Shown here piece after piece: positions 48,600-60,400 of a DNA stretch of 64,000 bases (position 1 is its first letter; each line of letters opens with the position of its first letter). The position numbers were made by a program, and so were the translations under genes. This stretch comes from Sphagnum compactum (Eukaryota > Bryophyta > Sphagnopsida > Sphagnales): positions 6,147,207 to 6,211,206 of the forward strand of contig OZ234496.1 of NCBI GenBank assembly GCA_965153455.1. Reading direction: 5' to 3'. Below the pieces are notes generated by a model that worked only from the letters and a program-made list of their open reading frames with translations, was not told where the DNA came from and did no database searches.

Positions 48600-51010
48600 A
48601 CCTTATCCTTCCACCTATTTTTTACTATTAACCTGAGCACACCTTTGTTTTAGATAGGATTCTATTCACCCAAGCTTTAGCCAATGTTCCCTATTTGTCT
48701 TCAGGCGGACTTTCAGGGATGGTATATGAACATCTCTTAAGATGCCTCATACCAGAGGACCCATCCTCAAGGTTTTGGAATTATTCTGAATTGTTATTGT
48801 TGTTACTTGCAGGGATATTCTTAGGTTGGTGGCCCTAATGCTAGGGGTTAATAGATTATTAGCAATGGTAAAGGACACATGTGGTCTTCGTCCTATTGTC
48901 ATAGGTGAGGTGTTTTTTTGACTTATTAGTTGTTCCATTGTCCTATAGCTTCAGGGGTCGTTTTGAGAACACCTATCCCCCATTAGTTTGGAGTATTAAC
49001 CCCTAAAGGCTATGAGGCCATCCCTTTTGGCGTCCAAGCCCTCCTCGACTTGCACCCCCGTTGAGTCGTGATGCAAGTTGACATCGAAAACATTTTTAAT
49101 AACATCTTTTGAGTTGTTATTTTTTAAAAGTTGTGTGATGATGGGGGCCCTTTGGCGAGCATTGTCCCCTTAACCAGGTTATTTTATAGTGCTCATTCTT
49201 TTCTTTAATACTAGCATGGGCGACATGTAGAAGGGGTCACCATTATTGAGTCATCTTCAGGCACGAAGTAGGGTGACCCCCTAAAAGGTCCTTTATTTAA
49301 TTTGGCCCATTATTAAGCTCGCTTAAAGACCATCACATGAGCCCCCAACTACATTTTTCCATCCCTAGCAAATGATACCCACATCATGGTGCCTATGAAT
49401 GAAATTTCCCATGCCTTTGACCACTTTTTAACCCAATTAACCCAAGTTGGGCTTAGGGTTAAAGTGTCAAAGTGCAAGTTTTGGAGTCCATCAAGGACCT
49501 TTCCGAGCATAGAGATTCCTCATGGCTACACTTTAGTCACAAATGGCCTACACATTTGGGGTGTGTAAGTGGGTTCTCAGGACTTTGCCACACATTTCTT
49601 GGATGAGTCTTTATCTCAAGATGTGGCACATATTAATGATCTTCTTCTTGGGAAACGCTCAGGTTGCTTTGGGCATTTTGTCTTCATGTGTAGCTCATTA
49701 ACCTTTTTATCTCACACGGACAATACCTCCTCCTTCTTCTTTCATGTCTCTTTTGGCATGTTTCTATAAGATAATTATGCAGGTATGTGGGGACATTATG
49801 GGTCCAGGATTGTGGGAATATTTTAAGGGCCCCTTAGCGAGGCATCAGGCTCAATTACTGATATCCTTTGGTGGTATAGGCATTTTCTCTATGGAGGATT
49901 GTTGCCCATCTGCTTTTCTAAGGAGTTAGCTCTAGTGGCTCTATATTTGTGTTTTAGGTTTCGTATTTTTGATAGGCTTGTTTTGGAAAAGTATGTTTCT
50001 TAGGTTGAAGGGGGCCCACACTTGTTTCAGTCATACCCATGTGTAAAGCGAAATGGCCTTCCTCCTTCAACTAGGGAAATCCACCCTTCTTTTGGGAGTC
50101 TGGTTGTTATTGGCGCCCTAGGTTTACAGGCTTCTTTGATGGACATCCACCACAACACATCCCTTAGGTCTATCTTGGAAGATGACTCCATTTCTTCAGC
50201 ATCCAAAGTTGGCATTCGTTCTTGTTCGGGCAAGGGGATAAGGCTATGGTTGATTGCTAAGCCATCTATCGATTCGTTTCACATCGCACATTTTTCTTTC
50301 ACCTCAACATTGCATTTTTGCCTTGGTCTAATTTAGCCTTTGGCATCCAATCTTTTCATGTGTGAGTGTGGACATGGGTTGGACGCATCTAACACACATT
50401 TAGTTTGTTGCTTGTTCTAAAGTCAGTGGATAACCACACATGATGCCATCCGAAACATCATGTATGCCCTTGTTCGAAAAAGTGGGCATGTTGTATGGAG
50501 AAAATGGTGGTACACCCTTTACATCAAGAATTTTATTACGAGCTGATCTCTACATGACCCAAAAGGACTTCGTTTCCGATGTGGTGGTTATTGACCCAAC
50601 ATAGGAGACGATGGCTTTGAGTGTCATTAGTTAACCAGCAGGTATAGTTGCGGAACTTAACACCATTGTTAAAATCCGCAAGTATAGAAGGCTTCAAGAG
50701 GGTCACCATTTATTCCAATGGCCATGGAGGTGCACAACACACCTAGGCATGATATGGATCGTTTCATCAAGGAGTGTGCTCGCCTTTTCCATGATAGACG
50801 ATTAGGAGGTTATTTATCCTTGTCTTTTTGCATTTAATTTTTTAGGCAACGTGTTAGTATTACTCTCCAACGTGCTTTAGCCTCTGCTTTAAATAGGAAA
50901 ATTGTGTTAGCAACTGATGCTTGTTTTAGACCTCCCACTACTATTAGATCTCATGATTGCATGCAGGTGACATTAGAAGGGTCGTGGGTGAAATAGCTTC
51001 CTACCACAAG
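48600..51010 (+). pseudogene. Decayed non-LTR retrotransposon: reverse transcriptase plus restriction-like endonuclease
   Basis: Read mostly in one frame with many stops. Upstream block: QALANVPYLSSGGLSGMVYE. Then GLRPIVIGEV near 48890, RT motif A QVDIEN (49074), motif B GT-K-stop-GDPLKGPLF (49260-49298) and motif C with LAND in place of the catalytic LADD (49365). Downstream, CECGHGLDA (50361) followed by H and C four apart is a CCHC-like finger, then a conserved HDAIRNIMYALVR stretch, DVVVID (50578) and KIRKY, fitting a restriction-like endonuclease. Most internal stops are TAG/TAA/TGA where CAG/CAA/CGA or TGG fit, i.e. C-to-T decay. A frameshift lies near 48985. This differs from the usual plant L1/RTE layout, which has an N-terminal APE endonuclease. 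Confidence 0.72.
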
Positions 51011-51152
51011 AGAGACTAGATCTCTCCCTCTTTTTGGGCCCTATGGGCTGTGTGTTTTTTGGCCTTTCTTTGGCCTTCCCTTTTTGTCTCCCCTGGGATC
51101 ATTCCATCCATTGATCTTTTATTGGATTTTTTTTCTTCTTCCTTTGCTAAAA

Positions 51153-51287
51153 TTGACACACTTGAAAGGGAAGCTAAACAATCTGGGATAAAAAATTTAA
51201 TCACAACTTAGTTGCAAACTATTTGCAACTAAGTTGCAACTAGATGTTTTATCCCATATTGTTTGGCTTCCCTTTCAAGTGTGTCAA
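51153..51287. repeat. 135-bp near-perfect foldback (two ~66-nt arms)
   Basis: The left arm begins TTGACACACTTGAAAGGGAA and the right arm ends in its reverse complement (51287). The outer 40 bases pair with only two mismatches, the inner part is slightly less perfect, and almost no loop remains around 51219-51221. The inner arms contain AGTTGCAA words like CACTA subterminal motifs. If transcribed it would form a long hairpin RNA. Confidence 0.9.
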
Positions 51288-51409
51288 CTATATAACTAGA
51301 TTCATTGTAAACATTAAAATACACAAGATTTGCCAAATGGGATGAGCTAATTAAAAAGTTTAACCCTAATTTGGTTAAATCCAAAATATAATATAATAAA
51401 CTCAAAATT

Positions 51410-51560
51410 GTCCTAAGACTTACCTACCTACTTACATTAACCTACTTACCTCCCTATTTAGGCCTACTTACCTACCTACCCACATAGGCCCACTTATCTA
51501 CCTACTCACCTACCTACCTACTTACCTACCTATTTTAGACCTCCTTACTTACCCACCTTT
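51410..51560. repeat. Degenerate (CCTA/CTTAC) simple repeat
   Basis: Runs of CTACCTACTTAC type with interruptions. A related short stretch (CCTACCAACCTACCAACC) occurs near 25968. Confidence 0.85.
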
Positions 51561-51739
51561 TTTTATTTTAAATATTTCAAAAATCATAAACATTGCCACA
51601 TGGCACAAAACTATTTGTCCACATGTATGAATAAAAAACCTTTAAAAATAAATGGTTGAGGTAAAACATTTGGTAAAAAATTTGATTTATTTATTATTCT
51701 TTGAATATGCCACGTGGCAACATGACATTGGTCATTATA

Positions 51740-51985
51740 AATTGGTCAAATGCTAGTTGCATGATAATCGCATGATAATTGCATGTGTTATATGGTCAAC
51801 AAATGAAAAATACAGTCAACTCAAATATATAATTCATCCATTGTTTATGTCATGACATCATCATTTGTAACAAATGTCTTATGCAACTTGTCCAACATAA
51901 CTACAAGCCATTTTAGTTGCAAATGTCGTTTACAATTAAAAATAAATTGTATATTGTAGTCGAAAATATGCAAATTTCTTTTAGT
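51740..51985 (-). mobile_element. Orphan CACTA-like terminus
   Basis: Read on the minus strand from 51985: CACTAAAAGAAATTTGCATA, sharing GAAATTTGC with the right end of the 13.66-kb element, followed by several (A/T)GTTGCA and TGCAACT words. No partner end with a matching 3-bp duplication was found, so it is likely a relic. Confidence 0.4.
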
Positions 51986-52489
51986 GTGCCAAGTGCGATG
52001 CCAACTTTTCACCAAGGGTGGATGATGAGTCGCATAGGCCTGACTAGATCAATTTCTTTTGTCCTCATGTGGCCGTTGCCACTTGTCAACCCAACAATGT
52101 TGACAACTTGCCCATCCCAAGGTCACCATGTGTTGCACAAAATATGTTTCCTATATTTTTTCAAGGTGGCATAACAATTAGTGAGATTATGTATGGGATG
52201 GCCTTTGGTGTAGGAGCATCAAGTATCGAGAAGAGAATTCCTTTGCTCACTCCTTTGCTAATTCCCAGTTTTGCAAATTACCACTCAATTGTAAGATTGA
52301 TGACTGTGTCGTTGGGCCTCAATGTTTGCATCCCGAATTGAAACTCAAGTATGGCCATTTGAACATTCAAGCATTACATACTTCATGGAGGAGGTATTTC
52401 CTACCTAAATGGACGTTTTGATTTTGGATTAAGTTTTGTCAAGAAGATTGTTTCTAAACCAAATTCTTTCTATTTAGGAATAGATGTCA

Positions 52490-52845
52490 CAAACTTTCGG
52501 TGCTGATAGATGGAATCCAATCTTGCATTAATTCTAATCTTTTGGTGCCAAAAGTTTAAAGCCAACTACAAAAAGCTCATGCGATTCAACTTTTAGCATC
52601 GAAAGTTGAGGATCAAAAACATTGGGCTCTTGGTTTCCAACTTTCGACTCCAACTTTTGGCTTCGAAAGTTGAAGTCCAAGAACACTCGCCTTTTGGTCT
52701 CCAACTTTTGGCACCAAAAGTTGAAGATTGAGAGCCTCGTTCTCTAGGTCTTGAACTTTCGGTGTCAAAAGTTGAATCCCATAAGCTTAGGGCCCTAGGT
52801 CTTCAACTTTCAATGTAACTTTCGGCCCCGAAGGTTCATTCATAA
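52490..52845. repeat. Cluster of near-palindromes CAACTTTYGGCRCCRAAAGTTG
   Basis: At least six variants of one near-palindromic 20-22 bp word occur in about 350 bp, for example CAACTTTTGGCACCAAAAGT (near 52701) and CAACTTTTAGCATCGAAAGT (near 52589). The word is the same as the core of the tandem units at 28.06-29.95 kb. Confidence 0.85.
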
Positions 52846-52959
52846 ATTCCCTACTTTTGCATGTCCATCCTACTTTTCATGTCTCTTTTATGTTAATTGG
52901 ATTGATCTTGAAATATTTTTTCATTCATTTGGTTTAATCTTTTTTGTAAATTCTTGTAT

Positions 52960-54240
52960 TTTTCAAATGTCTTTTCAGAACAAGGTCAACCTTGTTCTAG
53001 CCAATGTACCAACTAATCTCCCAATTCTACATGTTTTTGAGCTACTCTCCTTCATTCCTCAATGGAATAGGCGCATGGATAATTTCATCAAATCTGTTAT
53101 GGTTTTTGTTGACAAATTTAAATCTAATAAAAGGACTATCATTATCATGCATGTAGATGACATGTGTGTGTTGAAGGACATTCGTTCCTTCTTTGAAGGC
53201 TATCAGTTGAAGGTTCACATGAAGTGGATTATTGTGAACTCTAGTCCACAAATGAGTAGTGAGGATCCATCTTCTTAGGTATTTGCCAAACTCACTTTAT
53301 CCATATGTCCTCACACTCTACATTCTCTCAAAGTTTAAATTGACATGACTTATGTTTATTTTTTGTATACTCTTGTAAGTCATGTCACCATTTTCATGAG
53401 GGATCTAGCTCTGGGTGTCATGTTCTCCTTGAGGTTTCAGTTTTCCACCCCTTTTGTCGAGTCGGTCAAAAGGGGCATTAATCATGAGGCTAAGGACGTC
53501 CTTTACAACTACATTGATGTGACCTCAAGGACTCGATCCTAGACTAGATGGGCTTTCAAGGCGACGAAGGAGTTCCACGTGATCACATTGTAGGCTCTCG
53601 TCGACGTTTGTTGGCCACCAGACTCTGCAATTGTGGACCTTAACTATGGGATAGGCACTTGCATTCCTCTCTCTATAATTGTTTATGATTCCAAGTTTAT
53701 TTTGCAATGTGATTTGTCTTTAACTTTTGTTTTTGATGGCTCTTGTAAGGAATAGTATTTGTGCTTGTTGGGCTTTGGGGAGGCCCATCCTTGCACTTGA
53801 GGCTGGTTCAAAGATCTTTGATGAAGTGCTGAAACCACTTTTATATACAAAATTAGGTGACAATATTGTTTGGCATGTCTTCAATCTTGATGACGATTCT
53901 CCTATCAAGAAAATAACCCCAATTAACCTTAATTTTGAGAATGTCTAGTCAGATCCTTTTACTTATGCATCTTAATTATTTTAATATTTAGACCTCTTTC
54001 AAATGTTTTGGTTTCTATCTACGGAGAGGCCACTAAATCAAGGAGATGGAATGTGTCGTTCTTCGCTCATCTTGATTTCCTTTAAAGTCCCTGTCAGAGC
54101 TTTATCTTACCTTTGTATGTCAAGGCTTCTACATTTGCATTAGTGGACCTATGTTCCATCCCCCCATCTCTAGAGCCTAGGACTTGTTACCATGCTGGTG
54201 TTGAAATGTCCATTGATGATGAAACAAAAAAAGATTATGT
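52960..54240 (+). pseudogene. Decayed coding relic, family unknown
   Basis: An open frame of 103 codons (52967-53278; includes NLVLANVPTNLPILHVFELL) is followed, across stops, by 53345-53750 with PPDSAIVDLNYGIGTCIP. The IVDLNYGIG string loosely resembles a SAM-binding motif I (DLxxGxG), but that alone is weak. TAG/TAA codons at probable CAG/CAA positions suggest the same C-to-T decay as the neighbouring RT relic. Confidence 0.35.
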
Positions 54241-57200
54241 TTAGGACTTTTTAGAATTTTTTTATCTTTGATTGTACTGTGCTTGTACTGAATGCAGTAA
54301 TTGGTTTTCATTTTTTATTTGTTTTGAAAGTGATAGTGATTTGAGTCATTTCACTTGAATTCTTGAAAATTCCTTTCTTTTGTGCATCCTATGCTTTTCA
54401 CCTCGCTATTGAAGAACTTTTATACTTGTAAATATTTTCAGGAGGCTTCAAGTATGTTTTGATTTTTTGATCAAACAATTATTTCATTAACATACATTTG
54501 CAATTTCTTCAATTTGGAGACAAATTAGCAAGGTGTGAAGAAGAATATATTTCAAATTATCTGAAAAGTTTTATCAAGATAAACTTGAAAAAACCTCAAA
54601 GGTATTATGAAGCTACCTCTAATAATGGAAAACTATTCCACTGTTATTGATGGATTACCAAATAGTTTAATAACATGTTCAGTGCATTTTGTATTTTCAT
54701 TTCTTTTCCACTACACATCTTCAATACATTGTTAGTCTGTCCTTGAATTCTATAATATCGCTCTTAAACAATTATAGTTTCATCCTCAAAGAGAGCATCG
54801 TTGGTTAGAGCATGTGATCTTTGGTTGACTTCAAGGAGTTCATCAACTCTATTTTATGTCCCATGTTGTCATAGTTTCTCTTATGCACTTTGTGCTAGGA
54901 TTAGATAAATGTTATTAGATCTAATTTCCCCTATCAAAAAAAATCAAGAGAGTAGTTTTGAACAGTATTTATATGTACTAGTTACTTCTACCTAGGTTTT
55001 AAATTTTGAATATAGAGTCTCCAATAAATTGATGATTTCACCAAGACATTCAACTTGGTTTTTGCTAATAAAAACAAGTTATTCCTCTCTTTATGCAATA
55101 CTTAACTACTTAATACACATCTTGAGAGTGTTTCGTAAGATTTATTATTTCATCCTTCTTCTTTAAACTCTTTAAATTTATTGTTTAGTGGCTCCCATAA
55201 TAGTGTAACCAGACAACTAGTGATCGAACAAGGATTCTGTGGTTGTGCATTGTGTGTGAACGCCAGAATCGCTGATCAGGGTTTTAAAGTTAATCCAGCC
55301 ATCTCCTTCATTAATGAGAGCGGCGGATTTTATCCATTTTAAAGGAAGGTTAGCGCTGGTTGTGCATGGGATGCATGGAGGGGTTGTTGTCTGGTTGTGT
55401 GGGATGGGGTAGCAGGAGAATGGCGGCGCGAATGATGGAAAGGAGTGGCGCTGCATTGATGAGCTGTTGAGGAAAAATGACGGCGGAAAGGTGAAGGACG
55501 AAGCTTGTGTGGGAAGCCAACGGAAAAGAGGAGAGCAACGGGGGTGAGCAGAACGAATGGATGCGTGGAAGGCCAGACTGGAAGGTCGGATTTTTGGTAG
55601 GAGAGGAGAAGATCAGAGAGCAACGAGGAGGCTAGGAGGGATGCTGTAGATGAGCTTAGTCTTCAGTTTTGTGTTAGCAATGGAAGATGGCAGCTGCAGA
55701 TGTTAGGTGAGCTCAGATGAGTCTGGATGTGTAGCTCTATATGTCCATTTTCGTGGAGAGTTTGGCTGGGTTGTTGAACTTTCCGCTGCGCCAGCGACTT
55801 AGCTAAGTAGGATTATTTGATCTTTGATGAGTGCACTGGAGTGAGGCAGCTTGTGCTGTCGGGGAATCCTGTAATTTATGAGTAATGAATTTTGATTTCT
55901 GAAGTTCTACTCTGTCGGATTGTGAGAGTTGGAGCTGTGTCTGTGGTGATTCAGGGAGTGAGACTTTGCATTAGCAATGTGGGCTGATCATTGTGGTCTT
56001 GGTAGGATCAACAGACATAAGCCTTGGATCCTGATCAATGCCATTGTCATGCTGTGGGCTTGATAGTCGGACACCCATTCACACTCTGTCTGAGTGGGTT
56101 AGATAGAGGGGTTGTGTAGCTTTTGGACCCTTCCTTTTTGGTGACAATAGGACTTCAACGTTGTTAGCGATACATTTCTGCACCACTTTGGATTCTTGTC
56201 CTACTCCATTGATATAAATACAAAGTAAAATTATTAACTAGGATAGTTAAATTGCTAGAGAATTTCCTTACATTGTTGAAAAACTATGATTTATTACACA
56301 TGCGATTAATGGAGATAAAAATCAAAATGCCAAGACTGAAAAATATTCAAGCTTCATTAAAATATACACATACATCCCATTCTCCTTCACAAAGTAGTCT
56401 TCTCACTCAAAGACACATACCCCATAGTTTAAACAAAAAAATCCCCCAAAATCTCTTATGGCAACCTTACTTCTATAGTGACATGCCTTTTGGCAGTTAC
56501 ATAAAGTAGTTGTAACTACTTTCATGTCATATCATTATGCAATTACAATAGTTTGCCAGTCATGTCAACATAGTAAGCTCAACTTGTATGGACTTATTGA
56601 CCTACTACATTTTGACAATTCCAAAAGGACTTCATGGGATTCCATCTAGTATTCATAATCTTATTACTCTGCCAACATGCCTAAGTATTTCCCTTACATT
56701 ATCCCCCTCTTAATGTTGTAGTGTCCCCACACAACTAAATTACTAATCATATTTTAGTAATTTGCAACGATCTTCCTACTTCATTACATGTTTTAAACTC
56801 CTAGGACATCTTGATGTGGCGTAGAGTATTTGGCATAGAGTATCAACTGTGTTAGAGTTAGGAAGTCATCAATCTCATTCTCAGAATATTCAACTCCTTC
56901 CTTGGTACATGTAATCTATTGCTTTAAAAAGTATTTGCCAATTTGTTCGATCTTCATAGGGTGCGACAAACATTGTTGGTAATGAGTAATCTTACCAACA
57001 CGCGGTCATTTGGATAGCTTCTCCACCAAGTGTCACATCCTTAATATAGTTGCTCGTAAAGATAATTCATCGACTACCAAATGTGTTTCTTAAGTAAAGT
57101 ACTTAGTTTGTTCGTTCTCAGTAGTCCTCCAGATGATAGAAGCCATGGCGCGATCTGTAACATCGGTGAAACAAACTAACTCATGACAGTTATCCATGAT

Positions 57201-57400
57201 TTGTTCCCACTTCTTGGGTTGGTCCTTGGCTCTGCTCCCAACATGGTCTGCCTAGTGATGACATTCTTCATTTTGCACATTAAAATTCTTTAAAATTCTT
57301 CATTTGCCACCTTGTCAAAACATTTTTGACCTGCGAATGTTTACCAAATTACACTGGTTGATTTATAAAATTCGTTAAAATTCTTGCTTCTTTGGGCTTC
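54241..57400. other. Intergenic DNA, no gene recognised
   Basis: AT-rich apart from a G-rich segment at about 55340-55640 whose minus strand is open (Pro/Ser/His-rich frames), probably because of base composition. No boundary motifs were identified. Confidence 0.5.
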
Positions 57401-60400
57401 CATAACATTATCGCACCAAGAATGTCATAACTATGATGGTCTGGTATAGTCTCTATTCATGTCATAGCAAAAGTGGGTTAGCTGGATGTAGAGGTTTGGT
57501 GATGATAGTAGTAATCCTCGTATGCAATTTCCAATTTCCATGTTGTAGAGCGTAAAGTCCTAAACACCCTACCTCAAGTTCTAGGGCATTGTATCCTCTA
57601 GGTTGGTGGTACTGGATATAACAACACACAATGTTATATGCTAGATACTCTCCATTCCAGATCATCTATTGCCCATGTGGAAAGATACAAATTCTCTATG
57701 ATGTGTGTTCCCAACATAGGTGGTGCTACCCTTGCCTATAGACAAATTTGGAAATGATGCATTAGATAGTACACCTTAGGAGTAGGAATCACGAGCATGA
57801 TGTACTCCATTTGTAACATCATGTGGAGCATATCAATCCTGGTATAAGGTCTAATACCTACTCTCTCTGCTATGTAGTTATACCTGTGGTGGCATAACTC
57901 CAAAAATAAGCTTTTTCACTCAAGTTTCCACTCCCTCTCCTCATGTTCCAACTTTCGATTCTGAAATCCTTTAGTTTGTTCTTCATATGTTCCTACTCGA
58001 TTTGTACCTATTTTTGCATTTTCAAGTTCTTCCTTGATTGCACTTTGAGAATAGAGCTATGACAGTGGAGTGGTTTCATCTTCATCAGATATATCCACTA
58101 TATTTGCATATGTGAGAATCTATTTCCCCTTTTTGATTGCTTCAGTCAATTTGCCTTCCTCCTTGACTTGCTTGGCTTTGCCCTCTATGGTAGCATCATC
58201 TTTAGTTTCTTCATCTGGTGTTATTTGTTGATATGCCACATCCAAAGCACTAACGTAATTTTTGACTTGTTCAAAGTGCCACCTTTTGAATTCAACTTTA
58301 GCCTTTTCCAAAGCTTCCCCTAATTCAACAATACATTATTCTATCAGCTGGTCATACAATTTTACCTTAGCCCAATTTGCCACAAGTGTAGCCTCCTAAT
58401 TAGTGTTGATTTGTAGTTGAAGTTTTTGCACTTTCAATTTGAACCATTTGTACTTCCTTTTGAAGTTTGCTTGCTTTCACCATGAGCACCTATTGGTCTT
58501 GGTAATGAATCTATTAAGCTCATCAACTACCTCCTTTTGAGAGGCTAACACACTTTCTTACTCTTGCATTGTCCTCTCCATCTCCTTTAGCCTTTCAAAT
58601 ATACTCCATTGCTAAGCTTTGAGGGCTTGAATATCCAAACTATGTTGTCTTATCTTTGTATCTGCCGTGAGCAAGAGTTCTTCTTGCTCTTCTACAATTT
58701 TCCTTTTCATACAAATGATACTTCATAATTCCTTTCCTTAACGGTCTATATTAGAAATCACATTGTGTAACTCTAAATTATTCTCTTTTGTTATTCTTAG
58801 TTTCTTAGCCGTTTCTTCCAAATTCTATTGTCTCTACTTTGGTTGACTCTCTTTGTTTCAAATTTGCATCCAACTAACTATTTCTCTTCTTTAATTCATA
58901 AATTTTCACTTTTGATTGTTATCTCTCCTTGATTAAAATTCATTATGAGTTGTGAACCCAATACCTTCTCTTCCATGTGCTTCTGGTGAGCTACTTCAAC
59001 TATTATTTGTATACTTGGTTTAATAATTGACCTTTTGTTTTCTCTAATTGCTTTGCCAAAACATCTTTCTTCCTATGTAGTTTTGTAATTTGTGTTGTCG
59101 TAGCACAATTTATACTTCTAACTCTCAGGGTTATTTCCTTGAGTTGATCAATTATAGAGCTCAGTTTTTCATCAACATTAATGTTGCTCACCTTTCCCAA
59201 TTTTTTGTTTTGTTCGATATGACTGACCTCTCCCAATTGTTTTGTTTTGTCCTCAGCCATGATGGAACTGGCTTTCTTTTGCTTGTAATGGTAAAAACTT
59301 TTGCTCACTCTGTTGTGTGATTTCTTTTCTTGGTGGCTACAGATTCCCTTGATCATTCAGTTGCACAATTTGCAATGGTTGTTGTTCTTGGATTCCTTTT
59401 GCCATCTACCGTTGCAAAATCTCCCTCTTTAGTAGCTGATGGAATGGCTCCTTTTGTTGTTGTACCCATTCTCCTTGCTAATTGATTATCATCACCACAT
59501 TGTCTTTCAACGTTTAAGCTCTTTCCTCCATCATTTGATCTTCAACCACTTCTTCCTGTAGCACTTCTATTTCAAGAATTTGTTTTGTATCGGCATTGCT
59601 TAGACTCTGATCTTCTCTAATAACTATTTCTATAACCTTGTTCACAACACTGGACGCTATAACAAGCTTATCAACATCTGTAATAGGCTTACTGGCATCC
59701 CCCTCTTGAAGTAATGATACTTCTATGATCACTTTGCTTGGAGTTGTTGATGATGTTCCTTTCTTTTCTTCCTGTTCTCCAACATAATGGCATTGACATC
59801 CACGATGATTTTCTCCTTTCACTTTTGAGATTTTTTTTCTCTTTTGCAACATTTTTTTGCTCCTTGGCAAACAACTTTCGGTAATAATATCCTATAATGG
59901 TTAAAGTGGGTCTAACTAGGGTGTTAATCGGCTTTCCAGCCTTACATTGAATTGTTACCAATTTGTTTTGCAACTTATGAGAAAACCATGTTGCCTAATT
60001 CATTGGTTCCTTCTTGGTAGTTAACATCATTAAAATTAAGGAACCATGGGCAAACCTATTGCCTTGACAAAATGTCAGGATCTCCGTCAATGCTTCTAAT
60101 CTTTCGACTCTTGCCTTCCTGTTTGCTTGGGCAATTAGATACCCTGATTTGATAATGTAGTGATCTTGTTGTGTATCTACAAAATAGGTGGCAGCAACAC
60201 CGTTGTACCCCTCCCATGCTCCTACCATCAACCCTTTGCAAGGTAATTTGAATACCTTCATTATGCCTTCTTCGCCTATTTCAATTTATCATCCTTGTAA
60301 CTTGACATGCTGGTCATCATAGTTGAAATTACAAATCAATTCCTTCACTAGAGGTTCATTGATGTGAATTTAGTCGAATTTTTTCAACAATGCAAGACCC

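Noticed and set aside
25066-51985. A giant CACTA element from TGC-CACTATTAAAAT to TTTTAGTG-TGC
   Set aside because: Both sides have TGC, but the terminal repeats match only in CACTA; a chance 3-bp match over 27 kb is likely.
55339-55640. Pro/Ser/His-rich minus-strand frames
   Set aside because: Open because the plus strand is G-rich; no motif and several overlapping frames.
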